Origin: a virus
Virus record (IMG/VR): IMGVR_UViG_3300049810_001877
Location: 1 to 23,156 of that record
Length of the DNA stretch: 23,156 bases
Reading direction: 5' to 3' (one strand)
The stretch's first letter is position 1. Each line of letters begins with the position of its first letter. The position numbers and the translations under genes are program-made. The notes below the pieces were generated by a model, which did no database searches, was not told where the DNA came from, and saw only the letters and a list, made by a program, of their open reading frames with translations. Of the stretch, positions 15,626-23,156 are shown in pieces.

Positions 15626-17572
15626 ATGACAGACGTACGAATTTCACAACTTGACGAACTCCGAGATGTAGCAGATGATGATGTTCTGATTGTTAACGAT
15701 AAGAGCGACGGTAACAAAACTAAGGTTACGCGCAAGAAAGATCTCCTCTATGGTCTCTCTAGGAATATCGCTGACGATGGACCAAATGCCATTATCAATC
15801 AAGACCTTATCGTAAACAACGATATTCTCCTTGACGGTGACATTAAAACTACCGGATCAATTACATTCGGTATGCTTACTGATCATGTCAATCAAACTTC
15901 AGTTCTAGGTTTTATCGACAATCCCCAAGACATTTACACTCACGACTCAGTTATTCCTACAGCGAAAGCAATTAGAGATTACGTTGGCGGTACACTCGTC
16001 TCCATGAACTCTGTTGATTCTTCGATGATTGTAAATCACATCAATATCGCCTACGATAGTTTTTATACATTATTCCAACAAACAGATAGCGGAATTATTA
16101 TTCTAGGCGAAAGAATTACAAACATCGAGTCACATTTAAATCTAATAGATTCTGATTATATTTTAAACGCAACTGCGACAGCAAGAGACGAACTTCGCGC
16201 ATTGATCGAATTGAACGATAGCGGTATATTAGTTCTTTCTGAAAAGATCACTTCTTTGCAGAGTTCATTAACTGGTGGCGGCGATTCTGCTTTTTCAAGT
16301 GCGATTGAAGAATTAAGGACAAGAATTAATCAAGACAGCGATAGATTAACAATCGAATCTCATAAGATTGTTAATTTGAGATCTGACCTCGAGTCATTCG
16401 ATTCAGATTTGGGTGTAAGAATTAATGCGAATGCCGCAGCAACTGACGAACTCAGAACAAGAATTAATCGTGATAGTGATGGACTTGCAATTATTTCTGA
16501 ACAAGTTACTGCATTAGAAGCATCACTAACAGAAGGCATTGATTCAGACCTTGTATTACAGGTTTCAGGCGATGCAATTAATGAACTCAGGGTACGTATT
16601 AATCAAGACAGTGATTCGCTGGTAGCATTATCCGAAGATGTTTCGAACCTTTCCATTAGTTTGGACGACTTGCGCGATAGTGTAAGCGCGAATGGTACTG
16701 CGGTCAGTCTTCTTAGAACAAGAATTGAACAAGATAGCGGTAGGTTGTCCATACTGTCTGAGAGTTTCGATTCAGTTTCTGCAAAACTTGACTTGTTCGA
16801 CTCTGCGTTTGTTACTTCTGCGATGGCGACTGCTATTGATGGAATACACACAAGGATCAACGACGACAGCGATGGACTTGCAATTATCTCTGGCAAGGTA
16901 ACAAACCTAGAAGCATCACTGACCGAAGGTATTGATTCAGACCTTGTACTACAAGTTCTCGGAAGTGCAGTAGAGGATCTCGAGACTCGCATCGAACGCG
17001 ATAGCGATCGTCTCACCGTTGAGTCGCAAAAGATAGTAGACCTAGAAGTAAATTACAACAATCTGGCAGATAGTGTAAGCGCAAACGGAACTGCGTTCAA
17101 CGAACTCAAGACAAGAGTTGATGCAGATAGCGATAAACTGAGTGTTGTATCTTCAGACATCACATCTTTGTCAGCATCAATTAATGATTCGGCGACAGGA
17201 TTATCAGCAAATGCTTCAGCAGTATCAGCATTGACTGCTACCGTCGACAACTTAGGGAATGCTTCTGCTGTTTATGCTTTAGATCTGGACGTGAATAACC
17301 ATATCGCAGGTATTCGTTTGGACAATGACGGCAACACCGCAAACTTCTCAGTAACTGCTGATACATTTAAGATTATTAATGCATCAGACAATGAGATTCA
17401 ACCGTTCACTGTTGATGGTGATCAAGTTCAACTTTCTAACGCGACTGTTACTGGGGCGCTAGATATAACCACGACAGAAACAGGCGTTGGTTCGATGACA
17501 ATTAAGAGTGACCTGATCACTATCAGAGACGCAGGTTCTAATATTCGTGTCAAACTTGGTAAGTTGTCATGA
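15626..17572 (+). CDS. Coiled-coil tail fibre with lambda J-like C-terminal domain
   Basis: Fibre-like protein of 648 residues. Residues 1-42 (VRISQLDELRDVADDDVLIVN, KTKVTRKKDLL) are a divergent copy of the anchor module in the two genes at 1374 and 1968. A shaft-like part follows (IINQDLIVNNDILLDGDIKT) and then HDSVIPTAKAIRDYVGG near residue 106, a motif common in phage fibres. Residues about 137-545 contain about nine repeats of the type ELRTRI-QDSD-L-I-S--I--L---L, consistent with a trimeric coiled coil broken at regular DSD points. Residues about 548-648 (VNNHIAGIRLDN-G-TANFSVTADTFKI, then QVQLSNATVTGAL) resemble the C-terminal part of lambda J host-specificity proteins (DUF1983 type). 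The ribosome site is weak (GGGA 11 bases before ATG). The gene ends in an ATGA overlap with the next. Confidence 0.85.
   Translation: MTDVRISQLDELRDVADDDVLIVNDKSDGNKTKVTRKKDLLYGLSRNIADDGPNAIINQDLIVNNDILLDGDIKTTGSITFGMLTDHVNQTSVLGFIDNPQDIYTHDSVIPTAKAIRDYVGGTLVSMNSVDSSMIVNHINIAYDSFYTLFQQTDSGIIILGERITNIESHLNLIDSDYILNATATARDELRALIELNDSGILVLSEKITSLQSSLTGGGDSAFSSAIEELRTRINQDSDRLTIESHKIVNLRSDLESFDSDLGVRINANAAATDELRTRINRDSDGLAIISEQVTALEASLTEGIDSDLVLQVSGDAINELRVRINQDSDSLVALSEDVSNLSISLDDLRDSVSANGTAVSLLRTRIEQDSGRLSILSESFDSVSAKLDLFDSAFVTSAMATAIDGIHTRINDDSDGLAIISGKVTNLEASLTEGIDSDLVLQVLGSAVEDLETRIERDSDRLTVESQKIVDLEVNYNNLADSVSANGTAFNELKTRVDADSDKLSVVSSDITSLSASINDSATGLSANASAVSALTATVDNLGNASAVYALDLDVNNHIAGIRLDNDGNTANFSVTADTFKIINASDNEIQPFTVDGDQVQLSNATVTGALDITTTETGVGSMTIKSDLITIRDAGSNIRVKLGKLS
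16190..17212 (+). repeat. Coiled-coil repeats within the fibre gene
   Basis: Eight clear copies and one weak copy of a 29-residue motif (E-L-R-T-R-I-x-x-D-S-D-x-L, then S--I--L---L), separated by spacers of varying length. Two copies (about 16480-16560 and 16870-16950) are nearly identical and both continue into LEASLTEGIDSDLVLQV, a sign of internal duplication. Confidence 0.7.
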
Positions 17573-17862
17573 GTTATGGGGTAGAAATCCGCAATAACAG
17601 CGATAATTTGATTATTGGTTTAAATAGTGATGTAACTAGTTTAATCGCTTATGACGACGGTCTTACTATTGCTCAGGGAGCAAGTCTTACTGTAAATATT
17701 TCGGATGTACGAAATACTGATCAGTTTGTTGTGTATACAACTCAATTATTAATGCAAGAAGCGCCTTCTGTTTCCAAAGGTAATGGCACTGTAACGTTCA
17801 CAAACAATTCATCTTATTTCTCTACGTCAGAATTCCAATATTGGGTCTTTAGGAAAGGTTAA
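17569..17862 (+). CDS. Small tail-associated protein, MSYGxEI family
   Basis: Product of 97 residues starting MSYGVEIRNNSDNLIIGL. I recognise the MSYGLEI-N-SGN type, found next to fibre genes in many tailed phages and, from memory, filed as DUF6453; no biochemical role is known to me. It is predicted all-beta, ends in a Phe-x-Tyr-Trp core strand (FQYWVFRKG), and shows no signal peptide or membrane segment. Its ATG overlaps the fibre stop (ATGA), so translation is coupled, and it probably assembles with that fibre. The next gene begins with the same module. Confidence 0.75.
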   Translation: MSYGVEIRNNSDNLIIGLNSDVTSLIAYDDGLTIAQGASLTVNISDVRNTDQFVVYTTQLLMQEAPSVSKGNGTVTFTNNSSYFSTSEFQYWVFRKG

Positions 17863-17863
17863 T

Positions 17864-18523
17864 ATGTCATATGGATTAGAGATACAAAACTCTTCAGGCA
17901 ATATTATTATTGATGATAAATATGCTAATACTTTAGTCAATTCTAGTGGTATTGCTAGTAAAGGATCTGCTGCAGGTTTTATCAATCAAAATTCAGTATT
18001 CCTTGGAGGAGACTTGTTATGGGCATCTCCATATTACTCTGGCACTGTCGCAGCGAATGATTTTATTGCTGTCAGTTATACATGGTTTAATCCAGGATCG
18101 GGCAATATACAATTAAGGTCTTGGTGCGACGGAGACTATAGTGCATTATCTGATAGTCAATGTGCAGATGAAATAAAGTGGTATAGAACGTCTGGGCTCA
18201 TAACTCCTAATCCTAGCACATCCGGATATGGTTTAGAAATTTATGATGAAAACGGTAATGTCAATTTCACATCAAACACCGGAGAATTTATAGAAGTTGT
18301 TTCAAGTGGGAGGGCTATTCCTGGTTTTGGGACCGCTATCTTTAATGCTCCTGCAGGAGAAAATATTAGAGATTACTATGTTGCGGTGAATAATTTTTTT
18401 GAATTTGAAGAAAGTAATGTTGCTTCATATACAAGAGCTTTCTATGACAACACCTACAATAGAATACTCGTTACCACAAATGTTTTAGAGTTTAGATATC
18501 TTATAGGGAAAGTAATAACATGA
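17864..18523 (+). CDS. Two-module protein of the MSYGxEI family
   Basis: Product of 219 residues, function unknown, built of two copies of the module in the preceding 97-residue protein: residues 1 to about 115 start MSYGLEIQNSSGNIIID, and residues about 120-219 start GYGLEIYDENGNVNFTS and end with the strand LEFRYLIGK. The first module has two Cys (SWCDGDYSALSDSQCADE) that the others lack. The start is one base after the upstream stop, with AGGAAAGG at 17851-17858 as ribosome site, and the stop overlaps the next start (ATGA). Position suggests a tail-tip or fibre-associated component. Confidence 0.75.
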   Translation: MSYGLEIQNSSGNIIIDDKYANTLVNSSGIASKGSAAGFINQNSVFLGGDLLWASPYYSGTVAANDFIAVSYTWFNPGSGNIQLRSWCDGDYSALSDSQCADEIKWYRTSGLITPNPSTSGYGLEIYDENGNVNFTSNTGEFIEVVSSGRAIPGFGTAIFNAPAGENIRDYYVAVNNFFEFEESNVASYTRAFYDNTYNRILVTTNVLEFRYLIGKVIT

Positions 18524-18975
18524 GTAATAAATGGGCATATACAAATCTGGAAACTGGTGAATGCATACATGTAATGTCTACGTCCTTGAATTATAATTAT
18601 CAGATATCCGAAGGTGATTCTGATGGCGTAGGAAATCTAATACATAGTCTAAATGGAATTTCTGATTGGCAGGATTATCCTACAACGAAGTATTGGGACA
18701 ATGAATGGAAAAATAAACCATCTAAACCAGGCGAGTATTACTATTGGACTTTGTCTGGATGGCAATTTGATAGCAATAAATTTTGGACAGATCTAAGGAT
18801 CGAAAGAAACAACAAACTTGCGATGTCAGACTGGACTCGTATGGACGATAATGGACTAGACGATGACGATCGTGAGATATGGGCAATCTATCGTCAAGCA
18901 TTAAGAGATATCACAGAGAACCTAGAAAGTATTGAAAGTCTAGATGATGTACCTTGGCCAACGAAACCAGAGTAA
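18520..18975 (+). CDS. Tail assembly chaperone-like protein (Phage_tail_APC type)
   Basis: Product of 151 residues. The C-terminal part from about residue 88 has the signature of small phage tail or fibre assembly chaperone proteins: RIERNNKLAMSDWTRMDD, then IWAIYRQALRDIT and DDVPWPTKPE. The N-terminal half is rich in Trp and Tyr (SDWQDYPTTKYWDNEW, KPGEYYYWTLSGWQFD). In related phages such proteins lie directly after fibre genes and aid folding or attachment, or are themselves present in the particle; which applies here is not visible. The start ATG overlaps the upstream stop, with AGGGAA a few bases upstream. Confidence 0.78.
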   Translation: MSNKWAYTNLETGECIHVMSTSLNYNYQISEGDSDGVGNLIHSLNGISDWQDYPTTKYWDNEWKNKPSKPGEYYYWTLSGWQFDSNKFWTDLRIERNNKLAMSDWTRMDDNGLDDDDREIWAIYRQALRDITENLESIESLDDVPWPTKPE

Positions 18976-18978
18976 ATT

Positions 18979-21900
18979 ATGCATAATCATTTTTTGGATA
19001 AAAACCGAAGGCATATAAATCTTCGTACAGCAAAAATACAAGGGATTCTTCCAGAATACTTTGCAGCATCTTATCCAAAATTTATTTCTCTGTTAGAAAG
19101 TTATTATGATTTCATGGATTCTGACGGTTCTTCGGCAGAGATGCTTAACCACCTATTCGCTTCTCGCGATATAAACGAAACCGACATTACTCTTCTTTCA
19201 TTTATCGAAGACGAACTACTTCTGGGCGAAGCATACTTTCAAGGGTTCTCCAAACCGGATGCTACGCCAGAAGAACGCGAAACACAGTTACGTGCTGCTG
19301 CTAATTTCTCAAGTGTTATGTTCCGTTCAAAGGGAACTCGTTTTGCTATCGAATGGTTCTTTCGTTCGTTCTATGGTTTGGACGCTGAAGTCATATACCC
19401 AAAAGAAAATATATTTAAGATTGGTGATACCGAATCGCAAATAGGACCCAATTCATTACGATACCTGACAGACGATAAACTCTATCAAACGTTTGCATTA
19501 TTAGTCCGTGTTGGTATTCCGATTTCTCAATGGAAAGAAATCTTTAAAACGTTTGCGCATCCGGCAGGAATGTATCTTGCCGGAGAAGTATTAATTGACG
19601 GCGAAACAACATCGATTGCTAGTATTATGATGCAAGACTCTGCGGTTACTGACAGACCAACCCCAGAGTATTCTATGTCTATCTCTCCATCATCTACTGA
19701 CTTCGAAGGGACTGCGTTTGATTTCACACTAATCGGGTCGGATGTTCCGGATAATACATCCGCGCTGTTCTATTATATCTCACACATTTCAACATCAGAT
19801 TCTGATTTCTTGGTAACACCACCGAGCGAATTATCTCCAGGATATTTTGATATCAATGACAGTGCAGGGACTGCGATCGGTAGATTCTCGATTCCAACTC
19901 GAGTCGATTCGAGTGAGACGGAAGGCACTGAAATGTTCAACGTTGTCGTTAAAGATGACGAGGGAAGAACGAAAGCAGAATCGTTGATCAACCTTCAAGA
20001 CCTTATTTCAGCATATACTATAACACCAAGCAATTCTACTCCGAACGAAGGAGAGTTGATCACGTTTAATATTCAAGGGACAAACGTTCCCAACAACGGG
20101 AACACGACGCTGTTTTATTATGTGGTTCACGGAAATACAAACGATGCTGATTTTGTTACTCCTCCACCATCAGTAATAAATGCTGAACCGTTCTCAGTCT
20201 CAAACGACAGCGGATCGTTTACATTGAGAACTAAAGTTGACACAATACCGTTTGAATTAGAAACATTTACAGTTGCGTTGCAGACAGAAGCGATTGGCGG
20301 TATTCAGAAAGGATCGACGGGTATCTTCTTGCAAGAAACTGCACCGACATTCAATCTTTCGGTGAGCAGTATTGTTGAGGGTAACGACCTTGTCGCTCAA
20401 CTTACAGTGGATTCAACTACGATCGGTGAGACCATTAACTGGAGCGTTTCTGGTGCTGCAAGTTCAGACTCCAGACTTATTACAAATTCTGGTTCGTTCT
20501 TGGTAAGCGGGATCAATGATTCTTACGCACTATCAGGAACATCTTTTGACCCAGCATACCAAGGAGTTGTTAACGGGCAAGTATCGTTCACATCTACTTC
20601 TGGGTTTACTGATAATGATGGATTTAATTTGCTAGATGCGGATCCAGTCTACACTATCACGCCTTCGCCATTTACTGCCGCCGAGGGCGATTCGGTTTCT
20701 TATGCCATTGGCGGCACAAATATTACTGACTCAGATGTTAATTTCTATGTTACTCTTGGGGAAACTAATGCCGCAGACTTTACCGGAACAGTTCCTACTG
20801 TCGGTTCTCCACAAACTGTAACTATGTCTGGGGGAGCGAGTTCTCCTGACCCTGTCCTACAGTTTGCAGTCAACGGGGACTTAACTCCAGAGACATTTAC
20901 GGCAGTCGTCTCCTCTACCGGAGGCACTGTACTGACTTCCTTGGAGTATACAATCCTAGGAAACCTAACATATGATCTGACAGTTGATAGTGATCAAATT
21001 GATGAGTCATATATTTCATACAGCGCATCCTTTGACACAACAGACTCGGACGATCAATACTACTATTGGATTCAAGGTACAAACATAACCAGCGATGATT
21101 TCGTTTCTGGTTATGCGTCGAGTTCCTCAAAACAGGCACTTACTGTTTCCGGGGGCAGCGGTACAATCATCACTTCATTAAAGCAGGATAAGATTCGAGA
21201 AGGCAACGAGTCATTCAATTTTTATGTTTCTAGGACGCCTTCTAGTGGCGCGTTAGCAGTATCACCCACGATTGTAATATCAGACACATCTACGCCACAG
21301 TACACGTTGACTGCTCCAGACATTACAGAAGGTGAGACATTAACGACTACGATAACTGCTGACACTAGGGATACTGAATTCTTGTACTTTGATATATCCG
21401 GTTCAGGAGTAACGAGTCGATTCCCTGTAACTCAAAAGACGTTGTCGGTGAGTAGTAGTACAAGCATTGATTTCGACACGATATCTTCTGACAGCAGTCA
21501 AGGAGATCAACTCGGTACAATTACTGCACGAATAAACAGTCACAGCGGCATGATTGTTTCTACTGATACATTTACTCTGTCAGATGATACTATCGCTGCA
21601 ACGCTCGTTACGGACCTTACAAACGACTCTGCAAACGAAGGGGATACAATTAACTTCACTTTCAGCGGGACGAATATTCAGAACGGTACATACCACTATA
21701 AGACTACAGATATATACTCAGTTAGAACAGATCAGGTCTGCCCGCAGGGAACATTCTTCATTTACTTGCAAGATACAACCAACCTTGCAACAGGTATGAA
21801 ATCTAACACTCCGGATATTCCTGGTACCATCGTCGGTATTTCTGCAGGTTCAGGGGTGACGATGAGTAGCGCCATACCGCTGTCTTCTTTGCCAATTGGT

Positions 21901-22548
21901 TACGATTTCCATTTTGCTCAACCTGAAACCTTTGACGATTTCAGTACCACATACGAAGCAACAGGAACATTTAGCGTATCTTCTAATTCCGGAACATTCC
22001 GTGTTGATATAGAAGAAAACGATGACCTGCAAGACGAGTCATACACATTCGAAGTTTCTGACTCACACTTAGGTTCTACGCTGGCAAATCGCCTCGTCAA
22101 TATTAATGATACAACTCAATCTGATCTGGTACAGATCTCAAGCAAACCCTTTGATATCATTACGACATCGAGCAGTCAAACAGTAACAACAACAGTTCGG
22201 TTTGAACCTGATGGTGATATCATGAGTTCAAACCCGACTAATCAGAGCGTCACAAACACAGTCGGGACTTGGTTAAATCCAACTACAAACTTACCTGCAA
22301 ACGCAGGTGACTATGAAATCAGGGCGACTCGAAATTATTACTCTGGCGTAGTTACTGGAAGTTTCGGGACATGGGAATCTCTTGATCAAAATAGGACATG
22401 GACTGTTTCAGTCACTGACCCTAATTTCTCTGGTGACGTTTACATTACATTTGAAATTCGAGAGAAGACAAATTCGAACAATTCTGACAGTTGGAGTGTA
22501 TTACTTCAAGCGTTTGAAGAATATGAAGGTGGAGGAGATATTCCGTGA
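18979..22548 (+). CDS. Large structural protein with conserved tail-docking N-terminus and Ig/Calx-beta-like array
   Basis: Probable fibre or baseplate-attached structural protein of 1189 residues. Residues 1 to about 205 (INLRTAKIQGILPEYF, FISLLESYYDFMD, MFRSKGTRFAIEWFFRSFYG, AEVIYPKEN) are an alpha-rich module that I recognise from large structural proteins of marine T4-type phages, presumably the virion-binding end. Then come about seven beta-sandwich repeats of 100-117 residues, starting near residues 230, 346, 458, 558, 665, 775 and 874. They have the Calx-beta-like pattern Y-(I/L)TPS---EG----F--GTN, D-DF and a closing ETFTV strand. The seventh carries an insertion of about 80 residues with one Cys. 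Residues about 1050-1189 are a different beta-rich end. The ribosome site before ATG is weak; the upstream gene is in the same frame and stops four bases earlier. Confidence 0.85.
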   Translation: MHNHFLDKNRRHINLRTAKIQGILPEYFAASYPKFISLLESYYDFMDSDGSSAEMLNHLFASRDINETDITLLSFIEDELLLGEAYFQGFSKPDATPEERETQLRAAANFSSVMFRSKGTRFAIEWFFRSFYGLDAEVIYPKENIFKIGDTESQIGPNSLRYLTDDKLYQTFALLVRVGIPISQWKEIFKTFAHPAGMYLAGEVLIDGETTSIASIMMQDSAVTDRPTPEYSMSISPSSTDFEGTAFDFTLIGSDVPDNTSALFYYISHISTSDSDFLVTPPSELSPGYFDINDSAGTAIGRFSIPTRVDSSETEGTEMFNVVVKDDEGRTKAESLINLQDLISAYTITPSNSTPNEGELITFNIQGTNVPNNGNTTLFYYVVHGNTNDADFVTPPPSVINAEPFSVSNDSGSFTLRTKVDTIPFELETFTVALQTEAIGGIQKGSTGIFLQETAPTFNLSVSSIVEGNDLVAQLTVDSTTIGETINWSVSGAASSDSRLITNSGSFLVSGINDSYALSGTSFDPAYQGVVNGQVSFTSTSGFTDNDGFNLLDADPVYTITPSPFTAAEGDSVSYAIGGTNITDSDVNFYVTLGETNAADFTGTVPTVGSPQTVTMSGGASSPDPVLQFAVNGDLTPETFTAVVSSTGGTVLTSLEYTILGNLTYDLTVDSDQIDESYISYSASFDTTDSDDQYYYWIQGTNITSDDFVSGYASSSSKQALTVSGGSGTIITSLKQDKIREGNESFNFYVSRTPSSGALAVSPTIVISDTSTPQYTLTAPDITEGETLTTTITADTRDTEFLYFDISGSGVTSRFPVTQKTLSVSSSTSIDFDTISSDSSQGDQLGTITARINSHSGMIVSTDTFTLSDDTIAATLVTDLTNDSANEGDTINFTFSGTNIQNGTYHYKTTDIYSVRTDQVCPQGTFFIYLQDTTNLATGMKSNTPDIPGTIVGISAGSGVTMSSAIPLSSLPIGYDFHFAQPETFDDFSTTYEATGTFSVSSNSGTFRVDIEENDDLQDESYTFEVSDSHLGSTLANRLVNINDTTQSDLVQISSKPFDIITTSSSQTVTTTVRFEPDGDIMSSNPTNQSVTNTVGTWLNPTTNLPANAGDYEIRATRNYYSGVVTGSFGTWESLDQNRTWTVSVTDPNFSGDVYITFEIREKTNSNNSDSWSVLLQAFEEYEGGGDIP
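22531..22537 (+). promoter_or_regulatory. Strong Shine-Dalgarno supporting a GTG start for gp16
   Basis: GGAGGAG lies seven bases before GTG at 22545 and inside the last codons of the upstream gene. The GTG overlaps that gene's TGA stop (GTGA). It supports GTG as the gp16 start. Confidence 0.8.
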
Positions 22549-22901
22549 CAGATCAAGATAAGAAAAACATCAAGGACGATTACGAGACTTCCCGAGATAC
22601 GTATCTCGATTTGATCGAGAACGGTAAACGCGGGATGGACCTAATGATGGAGGTCGCGCGCGAGAGCGAGCACCCACGTGCGTTCGAAGTGCTATCCGGC
22701 ATGATCAAGAACATCGCTGATGTGACCGATAAACTGATGGATCTAAATAAAAAGAACATGGAAATTACGAACGATCCTAAGAAAGAAGAACAAAAGGCAA
22801 TCACTAATAATAATGTTTTCATAGGAAGTACCACTGACCTGCAGAGAATACTGCAACAAAATGATGAGAAGGTGATTGATGTTAGCGATCAGGATGAATG
22901 A
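22545..22901 (+). CDS. 16: Small terminase subunit, T4 gp16-like
   Basis: Small terminase: in T4, gp16 forms rings that recognise the DNA concatemer and regulate the gp17 packaging motor. The 118-residue product aligns with the central and C-terminal part of T4 gp16: DDY, then MDLMMEVARESEHPRAFEVLSGM against the T4 AKNADSPRHMEVFATLMG region, a helical KLMDLNKKNMEIT against KLHKDMKDIT, and NNNVFIGSTTDLQRIL against ATVFMGSPTELMDEI. It is shorter than T4 gp16 (164 residues), lacking most of the N-terminal extension. The start is GTG with a strong ribosome site. The gene overlaps the start of gp17, as in T4 where 16 and 17 are adjacent and overlap. Confidence 0.92.
   Translation: MTDQDKKNIKDDYETSRDTYLDLIENGKRGMDLMMEVARESEHPRAFEVLSGMIKNIADVTDKLMDLNKKNMEITNDPKKEEQKAITNNNVFIGSTTDLQRILQQNDEKVIDVSDQDE
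22867..22872 (+). promoter_or_regulatory. Shine-Dalgarno favouring the upstream gp17 start
   Basis: AGAAGG lies six bases before ATG at 22879. The alternative in-frame ATG at 22894 has only CAGG directly against it, too close to serve. This favours 22879 as the gp17 start. Confidence 0.65.
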
Positions 22902-23156
22902 TAGTTACCTTGGTAATATTAATGTAAAACGGGATGGCGTACAACAACAATGGACTGAAGAGCAAGTTGTTGAGTATGCCAAGTGTATGAAAGACCCTTC
23001 GTATTTCGCAAGGAAATATGTCAAAATCATATCACTCGACAAAGGTCTCGTCAACTTTGACCTTTATCCGTATCAGGAAAATATGTTCAACCATTTTAAT
23101 GATAATCGTTTCTCGATTGTCCTCGCCTGTCGACAGAGCGGTAAGAGTATTTCATC
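22879..23156 (+). CDS. 17: Large terminase subunit, T4 gp17-like, N-terminal part only
   Basis: ATPase-nuclease that drives DNA into the prohead; the window ends about 92 codons in. Visible are QQWTEEQVVEYAKCMKDPSYF (start of the packaging ATPase region, matching T4 QWTREMVEEWKKC), the adenine-side segment FDLYPYQENMF (T4 VQLRDYQRDML), and the Walker A motif CRQSGKS at 23128-23148 (T4 SRQLGKT). If ATG 22879 is the start, the Walker A lysine is residue 89, against 166 in T4, so the N-terminus is much shorter. The start overlaps gp16 by 23 bases. Walker B and nuclease residues lie beyond the window. The alternative start is ATG 22894. Confidence 0.94.
   Translation, partial: MLAIRMNDSYLGNINVKRDGVQQQWTEEQVVEYAKCMKDPSYFARKYVKIISLDKGLVNFDLYPYQENMFNHFNDNRFSIVLACRQSGKSIS

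Noticed and set aside
16603-17016. 137-codon antisense open frame in the fibre gene
   Set aside because: It mirrors the repeated coiled-coil codons, is Ser-rich low complexity, and has no recognisable domain or start signal.
22894-22896. ATG 22894 as the gp17 start
   Set aside because: The only purine-rich bases before it are directly adjacent, whereas ATG 22879 has AGAAGG at a good distance; kept as an alternative.

Overview
This window looks like part of the late structural region of a lytic T4-type myovirus, probably marine. The first two genes are the T4 neck protein gp14 and the tail-sheath terminator gp15. The last two are the terminase subunits gp16 (small) and gp17 (large, cut by the window edge). 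In T4 itself gp15 is followed directly by gp16. Here about 21 kb of fibre and adhesin genes lies between them. Every gene supported here is on the + strand. I see no tRNA, CRISPR array, insertion sequence or integrase. The host cannot be fixed from the sequence. Two exact T4-type late promoter boxes (TATAAATA) support the T4-like assignment independently of the proteins.

Layout: 1-1325 gp14 and gp15, the end of an upstream transcription unit. 1334-2733 is a late promoter, two small paralogous structural genes and a terminator. 2735-15578 is a possible variant late promoter, a 5' hairpin, one 12.7-kb gene for a 4235-residue protein, and two identical terminator hairpins in tandem. 15586 to the window end is a second exact late promoter driving a coiled-coil fibre with a lambda J-like C-terminus, two small tail proteins of one family, a tail-assembly-chaperone-like protein, a 1189-residue structural protein with an Ig/Calx-beta-like array, gp16 and gp17. 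Starts and stops in this last unit overlap or nearly touch, as in an operon.

The most striking object is the giant protein. By hand alignment it holds 63 FG-GAP-like blades, which fall into nine groups of exactly seven, so nine seven-bladed beta-propellers. The last seven propellers each appear to be inserted into the same loop of a repeated cadherin-like beta-sandwich: a half-domain ending ITWSFEEV comes before each propeller and a half-domain starting S-LNG-TVTQSDNVF follows it. The half-domains are nearly identical in DNA between units, while some of the propellers they enclose are unrelated in DNA sequence. This looks like a string of exchangeable binding heads on a constant scaffold, capped by a LamG/concanavalin-like lectin domain. 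Together with the 1189-residue protein and the coiled-coil fibre, which begin with different attachment modules, it probably forms the host-contact apparatus of the particle. The surface-binding role is inferred from domain types and position, not shown directly.
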